DNA of 49,082 bases from Parvularculaceae bacterium (GTDB lineage: Bacteria; Pseudomonadota; Alphaproteobacteria; Caulobacterales; Parvularculaceae), in contig JAJFFU010000075.1 in assembly GCA_021776465.1 (NCBI GenBank), positions 1 through 49,082 of the forward strand. The letters run 5' to 3'. How positions within the stretch are numbered: position 1 is the first letter of the stretch; every line of letters begins with the position of its first letter. Positions 26,684 to 37,307 of the stretch are shown one piece after another. The notes under the pieces are model-generated. The model was given only the letters and a program-made list of their open reading frames with translations. It was not told the origin of the DNA and did no database searches. The translations under genes were made by a program, and so were the position numbers.

Positions 26684-29518
26684 ATGACCAAGCGGATGTT
26701 GAAATATTCAACCGCGATCGGAGCCATCGCAATGGCAAGCGCTATTGGCGGCGCACCAGCTTTTGCACAGGCTGACGGCGCGGACAATGGATCGCAGGAC
26801 GTGATCATCACTGTCGGCACCCGGCGCGATCAACGATCAGCAGCCGACAACCCGGCGCCGATTGATGTCATCAGCGCCGATGAAGTCCTTAACCAGGGCG
26901 ACAATGACATCCAGAACATCCTCCGGACATCTGTTCCTTCTTACAACGTCAATACTTACCCGATTGCGGACGCTGCGACGATTGTCCGGCCGGCAAACCT
27001 TCGCGGTCTCGCTCCTGACTCGACGCTGGTTCTGGTCAATGGCAAGCGCCGGCATCGCGCTGGCGTTATATCCTTCCTCGGTGGCGGCGTTTCTGACGGT
27101 GCACAAGGCGCGGATATCTCGGTCATTCCAACAATCGCACTGCGCCAGGTTGAAGTCCTCCGCGACGGTGCGTCCTCGCAATATGGCTCAGATGCTATTG
27201 CGGGTGTCATAAACTTCGTCTTGAAGAATGACGCCGAAGGCGCTGCATTCGAAGCGGAATGGGGTCAGACATATGAAGGCGACGGCGACGCCTATTCTGT
27301 TTCTGCAAATGTCGGCTTGCCGATCCCTGTGGGCGAAGGCGGCTTCTTGAACGTCAGCGCCGAATACGGCGAAACAGATGCGACCAGCCGATCTGTACAG
27401 CGCACAGATGCAGCCGCGTTGATTGCGGCAGGCAACACCGCTGTTGCAGACCCCGCGCAAATCTGGGGTCAGCCGAACGTCAATGACGATTATACGGTCT
27501 TCGTCAACGCAGCGGTTCCTTTTTCCGAGCAGTTGGAAGTTTATGCGTTCGGCAACTATTCCGGACGCCAGACAGAAGGCGGCTTCTTCTTCCGTAACCC
27601 TACTAATCGCGGCGGCGTTTATCAGGGACCACAGGTAAACCCAGCGACAGGTAACGCTCTGATCACCGACGACATGGGTACCCCGGACGACGCTTCTGAC
27701 GACACGTTCACGGATGCGATTACGGCTGCGGCGGTACTGGCTCCATCAGCGTCAGTATTAGTCGGCAACATCGCCGGCCTTGACCCGGCTGCTTGCCCAG
27801 CTGGCATTCCGCTGACATCAGGCGGCGGCGTCATTCCCGATCCGACAATTCTCGCCAGTGTCACAGCCGATGCAAACTGCTTTTCGTTTGCTGAGACGAT
27901 CCCGGGCGGGTTCACACCACGCTTCGGCGGCGATCTAGAGGATAAATCCATTACCGCTGGTTTCCGCGGCGCGATTGGCAATTTCACCTATGATCTTAGC
28001 TATACATATGGCCAGAGTGACGTTGATTTCTTCATCAACAACACGGTCAACGCGTCGCTTGGTCCGAACACGCCAAGAGATTTCATCCCCGGCGGTTACA
28101 GCCAGATCGACAATAATTTCAACGCGGATTTCTCGTACGCCATTCCAAACGATATGTTCGCGTCGGACCTCATTTTCTCCTTCGGCGGCGAACACCGCAC
28201 GGAAGAATTTGAAATCCGCGCTGGCGATGCCGCCTCATTCGCGATCGGCCCGCTTGCGGCGCCAACCGCAGCTTTCCCAGGCGGTCAAGGCTTCTCGTCC
28301 AGTTCAAACGGGTTTGGCGGTTTTACAACCGCGAGCGCCGGAACAACGTCGCAGAAAAACTACGCGATTTATGCTGAACTCGAAACGGACCTGACAGAAA
28401 ACTTCACCCTTCAGGGCGCAGTCCGATATGAAGATTTCTACGATTCTTTCGGCGATACCCTGAACTGGAAAGTTGGCGGTCTATACAACTTCAACGACAA
28501 TTTCGTTCTCCGTTCGACATATTCGACCGGCTTCCACGCTCCGACTGCGGGCCAGGCGAACGTCACCAACATCACGACGCAGTTCAGCGGTACCGCACTT
28601 GTCGATCAGGGCACTATTCCGCTGTCGAGCCCGGCGGGCCAGTTTATCGCCGACCGGCTTGAATTATCGACCGGCGTGCGCCCGGCTCTTGGCCCTGAAG
28701 AATCGAAAAACTTCACCGCCGGTGTTGGTTTTGGCCTCGGCGATATCGACGTAACACTCGATTATTTCCGTATTTCGGTTGACGACCGGATTTCGATCTC
28801 TGATCAACAGGATTTCCTTGGCGAACTACTTGAGGTCGCAATGGAAGATTCCGTTGTAATTCCCTCGGGCGCAACAACCAGCCAAGTGCTCAATCTGCTT
28901 GATGCAGCCGGCTCTCTTACGGCCTCCGACTTCCAGGGTTCCGAAGACCTCACAAGCTTTGGGTTCTTCACCAACTCGTTCGACACCCGCACACAAGGTA
29001 TCGATATCGTTGCGAGCACGGATTTCGAACTTTATGAAGGAACATCAACGTCAATGGCGCTGGCCTTCAACTGGACTGACACCGAAGTTACGGATCGTGG
29101 TCTCACGGGCGCAGCGCCGCTTTCTGACGGTCGGGCCCGGCAGTTGGAAGATACGATCCCGAACACGCGCGGAAACGTGACATTCAACCACTATATGGGC
29201 AAATTGCGCGGACTTGTTCGGTTTAATTACTATGGCTCATTCTTTGAGTGTCACCTCGACGCGACAAATTCCACACCGCCGCAATTTTGCGATCTTCCGC
29301 ATGATGGCGGCGCACAGTTCCCGATCGATCTAGAGCTCGGGTACAATGTGATGGAAAATGTTCAACTCATCGCCGGTGCGCAAAACGTCTTGAATTCGTA
29401 CCCCGACGCACTGTCGGCGGCGAACGGCGCTGGTGTTGCTGGCGCTCAATATCCGCCGATCGCCCCAGCGGGCTTCAATGGCGGATTTTATTACTTCAAA
29501 ATTCGCGCTGAATTCTAA
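26684..29518 (+). CDS. TonB-dependent outer membrane receptor
   Basis: Outer membrane beta-barrel receptor of 944 residues that takes up a large ligand using TonB energy. A signal peptide ends at about GAPAFAQA (residue 29). The plug domain follows: NPAPIDVISADEVLNQGDND, LRGLAPDSTLVLVNGKRRHR and VEVLRDGASSQYGSDAIAGV with INFVLK. The C-terminus ends in the TonB-receptor barrel pattern (AGAQNVLN..., final FKIRAEF with terminal Phe). The KRRHRAG style of plug is common in the iron-complex/unknown-ligand group of Alphaproteobacteria. The ATG at 26684 has a good ribosome binding site and gives a normal signal peptide; an upstream in-frame start at 26564 does not. Ligand unknown. Confidence 0.95.
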   Translation: MTKRMLKYSTAIGAIAMASAIGGAPAFAQADGADNGSQDVIITVGTRRDQRSAADNPAPIDVISADEVLNQGDNDIQNILRTSVPSYNVNTYPIADAATIVRPANLRGLAPDSTLVLVNGKRRHRAGVISFLGGGVSDGAQGADISVIPTIALRQVEVLRDGASSQYGSDAIAGVINFVLKNDAEGAAFEAEWGQTYEGDGDAYSVSANVGLPIPVGEGGFLNVSAEYGETDATSRSVQRTDAAALIAAGNTAVADPAQIWGQPNVNDDYTVFVNAAVPFSEQLEVYAFGNYSGRQTEGGFFFRNPTNRGGVYQGPQVNPATGNALITDDMGTPDDASDDTFTDAITAAAVLAPSASVLVGNIAGLDPAACPAGIPLTSGGGVIPDPTILASVTADANCFSFAETIPGGFTPRFGGDLEDKSITAGFRGAIGNFTYDLSYTYGQSDVDFFINNTVNASLGPNTPRDFIPGGYSQIDNNFNADFSYAIPNDMFASDLIFSFGGEHRTEEFEIRAGDAASFAIGPLAAPTAAFPGGQGFSSSSNGFGGFTTASAGTTSQKNYAIYAELETDLTENFTLQGAVRYEDFYDSFGDTLNWKVGGLYNFNDNFVLRSTYSTGFHAPTAGQANVTNITTQFSGTALVDQGTIPLSSPAGQFIADRLELSTGVRPALGPEESKNFTAGVGFGLGDIDVTLDYFRISVDDRISISDQQDFLGELLEVAMEDSVVIPSGATTSQVLNLLDAAGSLTASDFQGSEDLTSFGFFTNSFDTRTQGIDIVASTDFELYEGTSTSMALAFNWTDTEVTDRGLTGAAPLSDGRARQLEDTIPNTRGNVTFNHYMGKLRGLVRFNYYGSFFECHLDATNSTPPQFCDLPHDGGAQFPIDLELGYNVMENVQLIAGAQNVLNSYPDALSAANGAGVAGAQYPPIAPAGFNGGFYYFKIRAEF

Positions 29519-29545
29519 GGGCGTAAATTTCACAAATTGAGACTG

Positions 29546-29583
29546 AGCGGGCGTTGTTCTAGTAACAGCGCCCGCTTTTTTTT
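29546..29583 (+). terminator. Rho-independent terminator after the TonB-dependent receptor
   Basis: AGCGGGCG (29546-29553) pairs with CGCCCGCT (29569-29576), extended by an inner TGTT/AACA pairing, and is followed by eight T residues. The T-tract runs into the stop codon of the convergent ppx gene (29582-29584). There is no T-tract on the other strand, so it acts for the receptor only. Confidence 0.92.
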
Positions 29584-31099
29584 ACGTGCTGAAATTAAGA
29601 ATGACGGGAAGCTCGAATGCCGCGGCGAGCGCGTCAAGACGCTTGCGCGGCGTTTCGCCGAGCAGAGCGTCATGCTTGGACGGGGCGTTAAACGACAGGC
29701 CGTCGTTCGTTTTCGTCAGTGTACACCTTTTCAGAAGGCGCGGTGATTTCGGAGCCAAAGTCGCTGCAAACCGTAATGCCAGTCCGGCTTGCGTCGCCGA
29801 TTGTTGTTCATCCCAATCGAGAAGGCTGATTGCCTGCTCGTTTGGAAAGGACGAATTGCGGCCGCGGTAGCGACAGTAAAGCGCGTAGGCGATCCAAACC
29901 CGTTCTTTATGGGTTATACCGACAAACGGTGCGCTGAGCGCTGTGTCAAAAGCCTGTCGGCCGCGAAGATCGGGATGGGAAAAGGCGGCAATATCGACCA
30001 GTTCAGACGCAGCCTGGAGAATCCGTTTTTGGATCGATGATTGGTCAATAAACAACGGCGACACGACACTGAATGCAGCCGCGCCAAATGACGGCTCCGG
30101 CGAAAAGCGTCGTGAATAAAAACGACATGCTTCCAACAATGGATCGGCTTTGCGCTGTTCCGACGACAACGCTTTATATAGCAAGCCCTCGCGCACACCG
30201 CCGGCGGAAACGATCAATCGGCTTGCATTCATTTCAATCAGAAGAGTTTTCAATGCGATTGCCGCGAAAGGGAGCGTATCGATCCGTTTGCGTGATATCC
30301 CGGGCACTTCTTCGAGCGATCGCCGGCTCTGTCGGGCAACGAGGTCGCATACCTCGACAGCGGACGCGACGGGTAATTCGTAATGATGCAAGACCGACAT
30401 AGGGTATTGTTTCAAGTTCATGTGTATGCGCGCGATAGAACGCCAGGCGCCGCCAACTGTATAAAGCGAATCGAAGTTTCCACGCCGAAGGAATTTCGTA
30501 CTCTTTAGCGCGCTCTCGATTAGTTTTTGCGCTGTTTGTGAATCCCCGCCGGAAGCGCGCATGAGCGATAGCGGCCCAATGGGCAGGCTAACGCCTTGCC
30601 CCGCTGCGCCTTTCTTAATCGAAATCAACTCAAGGCTGCCGCCACCCATATCACCGACGAGGCCGCGAGCAACCGGTTCGACGGCGATTACACCGAGCGC
30701 CGCAAGTTCCGCTTCTTCGGCGCCGGAAATGATGGAGACATCGTAGCCGAGATTGCGAATCGCCGAGACGAACACGTCGCCATCTTTTGCTTCGCGGACA
30801 GCCGACGTCGCGAATGTTTGTGTTTGCGGGTCGTCATAGGCGCGCAGGACCAGGCGAAATCTTTTTAATGTTGCAATGGCGTCCGCGACTGACGCAGGAT
30901 TGAGCGATCCGTCATCCATCATATCGCGGCCGAGGCCGCATAACGCTTTTTCGTTGCATATCGCCATCGGGGCGCGAACGGGCCCATCGAAAATAACCAA
31001 TCGGACTGAGTTCGACCCGATATCGACGACAGCGCGGCGCAGCGGCTTATCGCCGGTCATTGCTTTTTGCCTTGTCGCGTCATTGTCACTTGTTTGCAT
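29582..31099 (-). CDS. ppx: Exopolyphosphatase / GppA-type phosphatase
   Basis: Ppx/GppA phosphatase of the ASKHA fold that removes terminal phosphate from inorganic polyphosphate or from pppGpp. Of 505 residues, the first domain has AVVDIGSNSVRLVIFDG (phosphate-1 loop), FATSAVREAKDG, ISGAEEAELAALG and the second phosphate loop GLVGDMGGGSLELISI. ARQSRRSLEEVPGISRKRIDTLPFAAI follows, and a C-terminal HD-like helical domain. Met14 (MTGDKPLRR) is a possible alternative start. It lies 52 bp downstream of ppk on the same strand, a classic polyphosphate operon. Confidence 0.93.
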   Translation of the reverse strand: MQTSDNDATRQKAMTGDKPLRRAVVDIGSNSVRLVIFDGPVRAPMAICNEKALCGLGRDMMDDGSLNPASVADAIATLKRFRLVLRAYDDPQTQTFATSAVREAKDGDVFVSAIRNLGYDVSIISGAEEAELAALGVIAVEPVARGLVGDMGGGSLELISIKKGAAGQGVSLPIGPLSLMRASGGDSQTAQKLIESALKSTKFLRRGNFDSLYTVGGAWRSIARIHMNLKQYPMSVLHHYELPVASAVEVCDLVARQSRRSLEEVPGISRKRIDTLPFAAIALKTLLIEMNASRLIVSAGGVREGLLYKALSSEQRKADPLLEACRFYSRRFSPEPSFGAAAFSVVSPLFIDQSSIQKRILQAASELVDIAAFSHPDLRGRQAFDTALSAPFVGITHKERVWIAYALYCRYRGRNSSFPNEQAISLLDWDEQQSATQAGLALRFAATLAPKSPRLLKRCTLTKTNDGLSFNAPSKHDALLGETPRKRLDALAAAFELPVILNFST

Positions 31100-31151
31100 T
31101 CAGTCGTCGATTTCGTTTTGAGAAACCTTGCGCGATTCGTGGCAGGCGGCG

Positions 31152-33362
31152 TTATTTCCGTGCGCGTAGTGCTTTCGGCGCGTTGTATTTAATTGCGCCA
31201 CCGCGACCGGAAAGGCTCGGGTTGGTCATCATATACGTGTGTACGCTAAAGGCCTCCGGCTTGGTCGATGCTTTTGTCCGAATGTATTCACCATTTTGCT
31301 GCAAGACCCAGCTTTGTGCATCGTCCATCAGATTGGCCACCATGATGTAATTTAGAATTTGCCGGCGCACGGTCGCATTATCTATCGGGCAGAAGACCTC
31401 GACCCGCCGATTGAGATTGCGCGGCATTATGTCAGCCGATGAAAAATATACCGCTGCGCCCGAATTGGGTAACGCATCGCCGGCGCCAAATGCGTATATT
31501 CGTGCGTGCTCCAAGAAGCGTCCAATAATGCTCTTGACACGGATGTTGTCGGAGAGGCCGGGAACGCCAGGCCGCAAACAGCAGATTCCTCGAACAACAA
31601 GCTCTATGCGAACGCCCGCTTGTGAGGCCTCATATAGCTTGTCAATCATTGCGCCATCAACCAGCGAATTCATCTTCGCCCAAATTGCAGCCTTTTTTCC
31701 TTTTTTTGCGTTCTTAATTTCCCGCTCAATGAGTTCTGTAATTCGCGCACGCGCAGTCAACGGCGCAACGGCAAACTTTTCAAATGACGTTGGCGCCGCA
31801 TACCCGGTTATATAATTGAACACTTTTGCTGCATCACGACCGATTGCCGGGTCGCACGTAAAGAGCGAAAGGTCAGTGTAAATCTTGGCCGTAATCGGGT
31901 GATAATTGCCAGTGCCGACATGCGTGTATGTCCGCGCGCCATCAACCTCCTGGCGCACGACGAGAGATAATTTCGCATGTGTTTTATATTCGACAAATCC
32001 ATAGACAACATTGACCCCCGCCCGCTCAAGCGCGCGCGCCCAGCGGATATTAGCTTCCTCATCAAAACGCGCCTTGAGTTCCACCAACGCGGTTACGTTT
32101 TTCCCCGCCTCGGCGGCTTCAATAAGGGTCTCAACGATCGGTGATTGTTTCGAGGTTCTGTAAAGCGTTTGTTTGATAGCGACGACTTTGGGATCGGCAG
32201 CCGCCTGTTTCAGGAACTGCACGACAACGTCAAAAGACTCATATGGATGATGAACAAGAATGTCTTTAGCGCGTATCGCGGAAAAACAGTCTCCGCCGTG
32301 CTCGCGGATGCGTTCCGGAAAGCGCGGTTCAAAAACGTCGAACTGTAAGTCGGGACGGTCCGCGGGAATAAGTTCGTTAATCTGTGCGAGGCCGAGAAAT
32401 CCGTCGATCGGAATGATGTCCTGTGACGTCGCTTGCAGGCGGTCGGCAATGAGCGTGCGCAAACTTTCGGGCGTTGCTGCATCGAAATTTACGCGAATAA
32501 CGTCGCCGCGCCGCCTCCGCTTCAACATTGTTTCAAAAACCCGAACCAGGTCTTCGGCCTCCTCTTCTATCTCGACATCGGAATCACGCAGGACCGAAAA
32601 CGCGCCATGGCTGCGCATTTTGAACTTCGGAAAAACGTGATCAATGAAGCGGACAATTACGTTTTCCAACGAAATAAAACGAACCACGTTTCCGTTGTCC
32701 GCGCCGGCTATTGCGTCCGGAATTCGAATAAATCGTCCAATTTTGCTAGGCACTGGCAACAGCGCCTGAAGCATCCGGCCGTCGGGGCGCTCCATTTCAA
32801 AACATAAAACAAAACCGAGATTGGGAATAAACGGAAACGGGTGTGCGGGATCGAGCGCCAGCGGCGTTAAAATCGGAAATATGTTTGCATCAAATTCGGC
32901 GCGCAACCACTCCGTGTCGGCATCGGTCAATTCATTGTCGTTGAGAACATGGACGCCAGCATCGCGCATCATCGGACGCAGCTCGCTCCAGCAACGCTGT
33001 TGCTCATCAATTAACGAAAGGGCTTTTTCATTGATCTGAGTCAATTGCTGTTGCGGTGTCAGACCTTCCTGACTGAGCGCGGCGACTGACTCGCGCACTT
33101 GCCCGCGCAGTCCAGCAACACGCACCATGTAAAATTCGTCGAGGTTACTGGCTGAGATTGACAAAAAACGAAGGCGCTCCAGAAGCGGATGACGCTCGTT
33201 GAACGCCTCTTCCAGAACGCGCATGTTAAACGCCAACCACGACAATTCGCGATTGATAAAGCGTTCAGGCGACTGTGCTGTAATTGCGCCGCTTGCAACG
33301 GTTTCTATTTTGGTGCTCGGCGATGCGTCATCAGCCACGGTTGTTCTGTTCTCCTGCGTCAC
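31152..33362 (-). CDS. ppk: Polyphosphate kinase 1
   Basis: PPK1, which reversibly polymerises the gamma phosphate of ATP into inorganic polyphosphate at the inner membrane. At 736 residues it has family length. The N-terminal domain has [20 protein letters not shown]; the head domain [20 protein letters not shown]; the phospholipase-D-like catalytic domains contain [19 protein letters not shown] and [18 protein letters not shown], the latter with the autophosphorylated His; the second PLD-type motif is [18 protein letters not shown]. Position 33 bp after hdaA and 52 bp before ppx suggests one operon of DUF2066-hdaA-ppk-ppx. Confidence 0.97.
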   Translation of the reverse strand: MTQENRTTVADDASPSTKIETVASGAITAQSPERFINRELSWLAFNMRVLEEAFNERHPLLERLRFLSISASNLDEFYMVRVAGLRGQVRESVAALSQEGLTPQQQLTQINEKALSLIDEQQRCWSELRPMMRDAGVHVLNDNELTDADTEWLRAEFDANIFPILTPLALDPAHPFPFIPNLGFVLCFEMERPDGRMLQALLPVPSKIGRFIRIPDAIAGADNGNVVRFISLENVIVRFIDHVFPKFKMRSHGAFSVLRDSDVEIEEEAEDLVRVFETMLKRRRRGDVIRVNFDAATPESLRTLIADRLQATSQDIIPIDGFLGLAQINELIPADRPDLQFDVFEPRFPERIREHGGDCFSAIRAKDILVHHPYESFDVVVQFLKQAAADPKVVAIKQTLYRTSKQSPIVETLIEAAEAGKNVTALVELKARFDEEANIRWARALERAGVNVVYGFVEYKTHAKLSLVVRQEVDGARTYTHVGTGNYHPITAKIYTDLSLFTCDPAIGRDAAKVFNYITGYAAPTSFEKFAVAPLTARARITELIEREIKNAKKGKKAAIWAKMNSLVDGAMIDKLYEASQAGVRIELVVRGICCLRPGVPGLSDNIRVKSIIGRFLEHARIYAFGAGDALPNSGAAVYFSSADIMPRNLNRRVEVFCPIDNATVRRQILNYIMVANLMDDAQSWVLQQNGEYIRTKASTKPEAFSVHTYMMTNPSLSGRGGAIKYNAPKALRARK

Positions 33363-33395
33363 GCCCCGATATCTTCAAATATAGGAACGGCGATT

Positions 33396-34070
33396 TTAAA
33401 GGGCGTTAACAATCTCTTTTGCCAGCGCAACTGTAATTTTTTTCTTACGCCGGGCGGCTTCTTCGTCGGCGCGCGCAACAAAATGCAAGGCCGCCTCAAA
33501 GGTGCGCGGCAGTCTTGGCGCTGCATATTCAATCACAGCGGCCTCAACAGCGATCTGTCGGTCGCAAAATGCCTTCGTCAACACAGCTCGCAATAACGCT
33601 TCGTCAGGCTGGTCGAGGCTGGCGCGGGGAATGGCCTCAAGGCGCGTGCGCAAATCTTTGAAGCCTTTTGCCCACTCACCCGGGTGACCGCGCCCGACGA
33701 GAACTGTTCGCACGCCCGCGTTCGATTGCTCCTCCAGCGCCGTCAAAAACCGTTTGGGCTCATCAGCAGGTAAAAAATCGAAGACGACGATTTCTGCATC
33801 TGCCGGTGTTCCTTCCCGCCAGTCGGCGAACAGGCCACGATTTTCAGCAAGGATCGTTGCGAGATGGGTTTTCCCTGAACCCGGCGGACCGCAAATTATT
33901 AGGCTCGTATCGCCGGAAGCCAGCCACGCATGCGCCGCGCGCCAGGCCGCCTCGTTGGTCGGTGCGATCAAGAACGCATCACGATCATAACGCGGCGGAT
34001 TATGCGGCAAGGGCAACACAAGCTGCGCCTCACCGTCCTTTTCTTCCAGCGTTGCAGATCGCGTATTCAC
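33396..34070 (-). CDS. hdaA: DnaA regulatory inactivator homologue HdaA
   Basis: Small AAA+ protein of 224 residues that promotes hydrolysis of DnaA-bound ATP after initiation of replication. The N-terminal beta-clamp-binding motif QLVLPLP (residues 16-22) and a DnaA-like AAA+ domain are visible: Walker A GPPGSGKTH (about residues 61-69), a Walker B-like IVVFDFLPA (about 90-98), and sensor/arginine-finger regions including DLRTRLEA. The motif plus the lack of a DNA-binding domain IV distinguish it from DnaA. The Walker B Asp-Asp/Glu is replaced by FDFLP, as often in Hda-type proteins. Upstream is the DUF2066 gene (30 bp), downstream ppk. Confidence 0.9.
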   Translation of the reverse strand: MNTRSATLEEKDGEAQLVLPLPHNPPRYDRDAFLIAPTNEAAWRAAHAWLASGDTSLIICGPPGSGKTHLATILAENRGLFADWREGTPADAEIVVFDFLPADEPKRFLTALEEQSNAGVRTVLVGRGHPGEWAKGFKDLRTRLEAIPRASLDQPDEALLRAVLTKAFCDRQIAVEAAVIEYAAPRLPRTFEAALHFVARADEEAARRKKKITVALAKEIVNAL

Positions 34071-34100
34071 TGCTTAATCGCCTCGGCCTATTCGGCGCAA

Positions 34101-35492
34101 TTAAAAGTCGCGATCCGCGGGATAGGACGCCGGTTGAATCGATGACGGCGTATCTGTTTCAGACTGCCCGAAAATGCCGCCGCGCCGTTCCGTGGATTGC
34201 CACTGACGCGCCGCCGTTGGCGTCGCGATTGTCCAATACTCACCGTCATAGGACCACAGGACGAGACCTTGCGCCTCCATGGCCACCACCAGTTTTTCCG
34301 GATCGCCAAAAGCCTGGATTACCATTTCCGCACCGCCGCGCGATAGTGATCGCACCTGCACGCCGCTTACTAGCGGTGTCGCCGTCAGCGCTTTGCGGAT
34401 CTGCGCCCATTCGCCGATGGAGCTGTAGATTGCACTGACATTTAGCAACGACGCCACCGTGTGATCGATCAGTGTACGTTCTTTCCACGGCTTGGCGTAT
34501 TTGGCGATCGTTTCCTCGATCGCACGCTCAGAAAGCGTCGGAAAGTTACCGGAGGCTTGCGAAAACCAGGCTTCGGCGATGACGTCGCCAATACCTGCCT
34601 GCCCGAGTTGGTTATCTGTAGGCTCGTCGAACACGGCCAAATCATCAGCGGCGCCCAGATCACCGGCGTCAATCTGATCGTCGAAACCGCCGCTATCGAC
34701 GTATGCGTTTATGAACCGGACGCGAAGTTTGTCCTCGCCGTCGCGCTGTTGCAAAAATGCATGCGCGACGATGACCTGTGGAACTGAGTAACGCGCGGCC
34801 ATAACGCTTAGCGCTTCCGCATCGATGGCGACTGCTTGGCGTGCTGAAACATTCGCCGCATCTTCCAGATCTCCAAGCGGCGCGATCAATGGCGTCAGTT
34901 CATTGTTGTATGGTCGCACTTTCCATGCGGCCATCCACGGATTGTTCTCTTCCCAGAGGTAAAGACCGTTGCCTGTCTGAAGAACCGGTACGACCAGCGC
35001 CGTCCGTGTTTGCGCCTCGCTATACGGAATTTGCGCATCCTTCAGGAGTTTTCGGACCTGTTCCGGCTTGAACCGGTAAGTGATAAATGCGCGATATGTT
35101 TTTGAAGAACTCTTCTCATTATAGACTTCAAACCCGGATTCGAGCCGCTCAAGCAGGTCATCTGACAACGAAATTGTTTGCGGCTCGAGATAAGAGTCAT
35201 AGGTTTCGTTCGATCCTTGCGGCGACACCGGCGCTTCCTCGACTGGTGTTACCGCCAATGTCGGCAAGCGCGCCCAATCGTCCTCGACCGTCAATCGCCG
35301 CAGCAGAATATTCATTGCGCGTCGGCGACCTTCGCGCTGCGCGGCCGCCTTGGCTAATGTTGCACTGTCAGCGCGCGCTTGCACCGCGACGCGGGGGACA
35401 ACGAATACATCATCGCCAACGGCGAAGGCCGGCTGCGGCGTTGTCGCCCATGCAACAACAAGGACGGAAATTAATGTTAGAAAACGCACCAT
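34101..35492 (-). CDS. DUF2066 domain secreted protein
   Basis: Exported protein of unknown function, 463 residues from the ATG at 35490-35492 (a GTG three bases upstream is equally possible; AGAGGTG lies 9 bases before it). The signal peptide (MVRFLTLISVLVVAW, cleavage after AFA near residue 24) is followed by the DUF2066 domain: DDVFVVPRVAVQARADSATL, AQREGRRRAMNILLRRLTV, KTYRAFITYRFKPEQVRKLL and GVQVRSLSRGGAEMVI. In several Alphaproteobacteria a gene of this type sits between purM and hda. It is divergent from purM with about 150 bp between them. Confidence 0.83.
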   Translation of the reverse strand: MVRFLTLISVLVVAWATTPQPAFAVGDDVFVVPRVAVQARADSATLAKAAAQREGRRRAMNILLRRLTVEDDWARLPTLAVTPVEEAPVSPQGSNETYDSYLEPQTISLSDDLLERLESGFEVYNEKSSSKTYRAFITYRFKPEQVRKLLKDAQIPYSEAQTRTALVVPVLQTGNGLYLWEENNPWMAAWKVRPYNNELTPLIAPLGDLEDAANVSARQAVAIDAEALSVMAARYSVPQVIVAHAFLQQRDGEDKLRVRFINAYVDSGGFDDQIDAGDLGAADDLAVFDEPTDNQLGQAGIGDVIAEAWFSQASGNFPTLSERAIEETIAKYAKPWKERTLIDHTVASLLNVSAIYSSIGEWAQIRKALTATPLVSGVQVRSLSRGGAEMVIQAFGDPEKLVVAMEAQGLVLWSYDGEYWTIATPTAARQWQSTERRGGIFGQSETDTPSSIQPASYPADRDF

Positions 35493-35642
35493 CACGCTGA
35501 TTTTCACCTCTGGCTTTTTCGCCCGCTGGCCCCGCCCGCGGCGCAACTAATATAGCCGCGGCGCCCCACCGAAACGACCCCAATTCACGCGATTGCAGCA
35601 TTTAGTTGCGCACCGGCCCCAGCTGTGGCTAGGAGGTGCGCC

Positions 35643-36647
35643 ATGGGTAATGCTTACAAATCCGCAGGCGTTGATATCGACGTTGGAGACCGGCTTGTTC
35701 AGGCGATCGGGCCATTGGCGAAATCGACTGCCAGAGCCGGCGCTGATTCGGTTTTGGGCGGTTTTGGAGGGCTTTTTGACCTGAAAGCCGCAGGATTAAA
35801 GGACCCGATCCTTGTTTCCGGCGCGGACGGCGTTGGCACCAAACTGAAGCTGGCATTTGCGACTGGCCGACACGATACGATAGGCATTGATCTTGTCGCC
35901 ATGTGCGCTAACGACGTCTTAGCACAAGGTGCTGAGCCGTTGTTTTTCCTAGACTATTTTGCCACAGGCGCACTCGGTGAAGAGATTGCAACAAACGTCG
36001 TTGCCGGCATCGCAGAAGGGTGCCAGCAAGCCGGATGCGCCCTTATCGGCGGCGAGACGGCGGAAATGCCCGGCATGTATGCTGAAGGCGAATATGACCT
36101 CGCCGGGTTTTGTGTTGGTGCGGCCGAACGCGGCGCGCTGCTTCCTCGGGACGTCACGGCTGGCGATGTGCTGATTGGCCTTGCGTCAACCGGCGCTCAC
36201 TCCAACGGCTATTCGCTGATCCGCAAAGTCGTCGACGATTCGGACGCACGTCTTGATGCGCCGGCGCCATTTGACGACACGCAAAACCTTGGCGACGTGT
36301 TGTTGGCGCCGACGAAAATCTACGTTCAATCTCTTTTGCCGTTGATGCGCGCCGGCGATATCCGCGCCTTCGCGCACATTACCGGCGGCGGTCTCACTGA
36401 CAACACCCCGCGCGTTATGCCGGCCGGCCTTGCCCCTGTTTACGACGATAACACCCTCGCCTTTCCGCCGCTATTTCAGTGGCTTCAGGAAGCCGGGAAA
36501 ATCAGCGACGCAGACATGCGCCGAACGTTCAATTGCGGAATTGGCGGCGTTGTTATTTGTGCACCGGAGAAGGCGAACGGTGTTCTCGCGGCTCTCACTG
36601 ACGCAGGCGAGGCCGCGCGCGTCATTGGCGCGGTTCGGAAGAGCTGA
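35643..36647 (+). CDS. purM: Phosphoribosylformylglycinamidine cyclo-ligase
   Basis: AIR synthetase, fifth step of purine synthesis, converting FGAM with ATP to AIR. 334 residues. Family features are the [19 protein letters not shown]-terminus, [67 protein letters not shown], and [17 protein letters not shown]. The ATG at 35643 is chosen since AGGAGG (35631-35636) lies six bases upstream; a GTG at 35625 in the same frame would precede that site. purN follows after 6 bp, so the two form an operon. Confidence 0.97.
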   Translation: MGNAYKSAGVDIDVGDRLVQAIGPLAKSTARAGADSVLGGFGGLFDLKAAGLKDPILVSGADGVGTKLKLAFATGRHDTIGIDLVAMCANDVLAQGAEPLFFLDYFATGALGEEIATNVVAGIAEGCQQAGCALIGGETAEMPGMYAEGEYDLAGFCVGAAERGALLPRDVTAGDVLIGLASTGAHSNGYSLIRKVVDDSDARLDAPAPFDDTQNLGDVLLAPTKIYVQSLLPLMRAGDIRAFAHITGGGLTDNTPRVMPAGLAPVYDDNTLAFPPLFQWLQEAGKISDADMRRTFNCGIGGVVICAPEKANGVLAALTDAGEAARVIGAVRKS

Positions 36648-36653
36648 TCCAAT

Positions 36654-37307
36654 ATGCCCGACGCTAAAATAGCTGTTCTGATATCCGGTCGCGGATCCAA
36701 CCTGAAAGCGTTGCTCGATGCATGCGCTGACCCGGACTTTCCGGCCGAGATCGCTCTGGTGATTTCAAACAAGCCAAAAGCAGGCGGTCTTGAATTCGCA
36801 CGCAAGGCTGGCGTGACGCAGGCCGTCATTGACCATCGTGATTTCGAAACGCGCGAGGAATTTGACGCGGCGGTTACCGAACGCCTGCGCGCCGCCAAGG
36901 TGGATTATATCTGCCTTGCTGGCTTTATGCGCATGTTGTCGCCGGATTTTGTCGACGAATGGCGAAGCCGGCTGATCAATATTCATCCCTCGCTTTTGCC
37001 GGCTTTTCGGGGTCTGCACGTACAGGAACGAACCCTCGATTCCGGGGTTAAAATTGCCGGGTGCACGGTTCATTTTGTTTCCGCTGAAATGGACGCCGGA
37101 CCGATTATCGGTCAGGCCGCCGTGCCTGTTCTGCCGGGTGATACGGTGGAAACCCTGTCAGCGCGCATCCTGGAACAAGAACACCGGCTATATCCGGCGA
37201 GTTTGCGCCTGATCGTTGACGGCGGCGCCCGTATATCCGGCGCGGTCGTTCAATATGATTCGCAAATTCAATGCGCCGGATCGTTGATAAACCCGCCTAC
37301 GGACTAA
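36654..37307 (+). CDS. purN: Phosphoribosylglycinamide formyltransferase
   Basis: GAR transformylase, third purine step, moving a formyl group from 10-formyltetrahydrofolate to GAR. 217 residues, normal length. Substrate phosphate loop is ISGRGSNLKALLDAC (residue 10 on); the catalytic region is INIHPSLLPAFRG with Asn and His, and the catalytic Asp is in FVSAEMDAGPIIGQAAV. Follows purM by 6 bp. Its TAA stop overlaps the TAG stop of the convergent DUF1499 gene by 4 bp (37304-37307). Confidence 0.97.
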   Translation: MPDAKIAVLISGRGSNLKALLDACADPDFPAEIALVISNKPKAGGLEFARKAGVTQAVIDHRDFETREEFDAAVTERLRAAKVDYICLAGFMRMLSPDFVDEWRSRLINIHPSLLPAFRGLHVQERTLDSGVKIAGCTVHFVSAEMDAGPIIGQAAVPVLPGDTVETLSARILEQEHRLYPASLRLIVDGGARISGAVVQYDSQIQCAGSLINPPTD

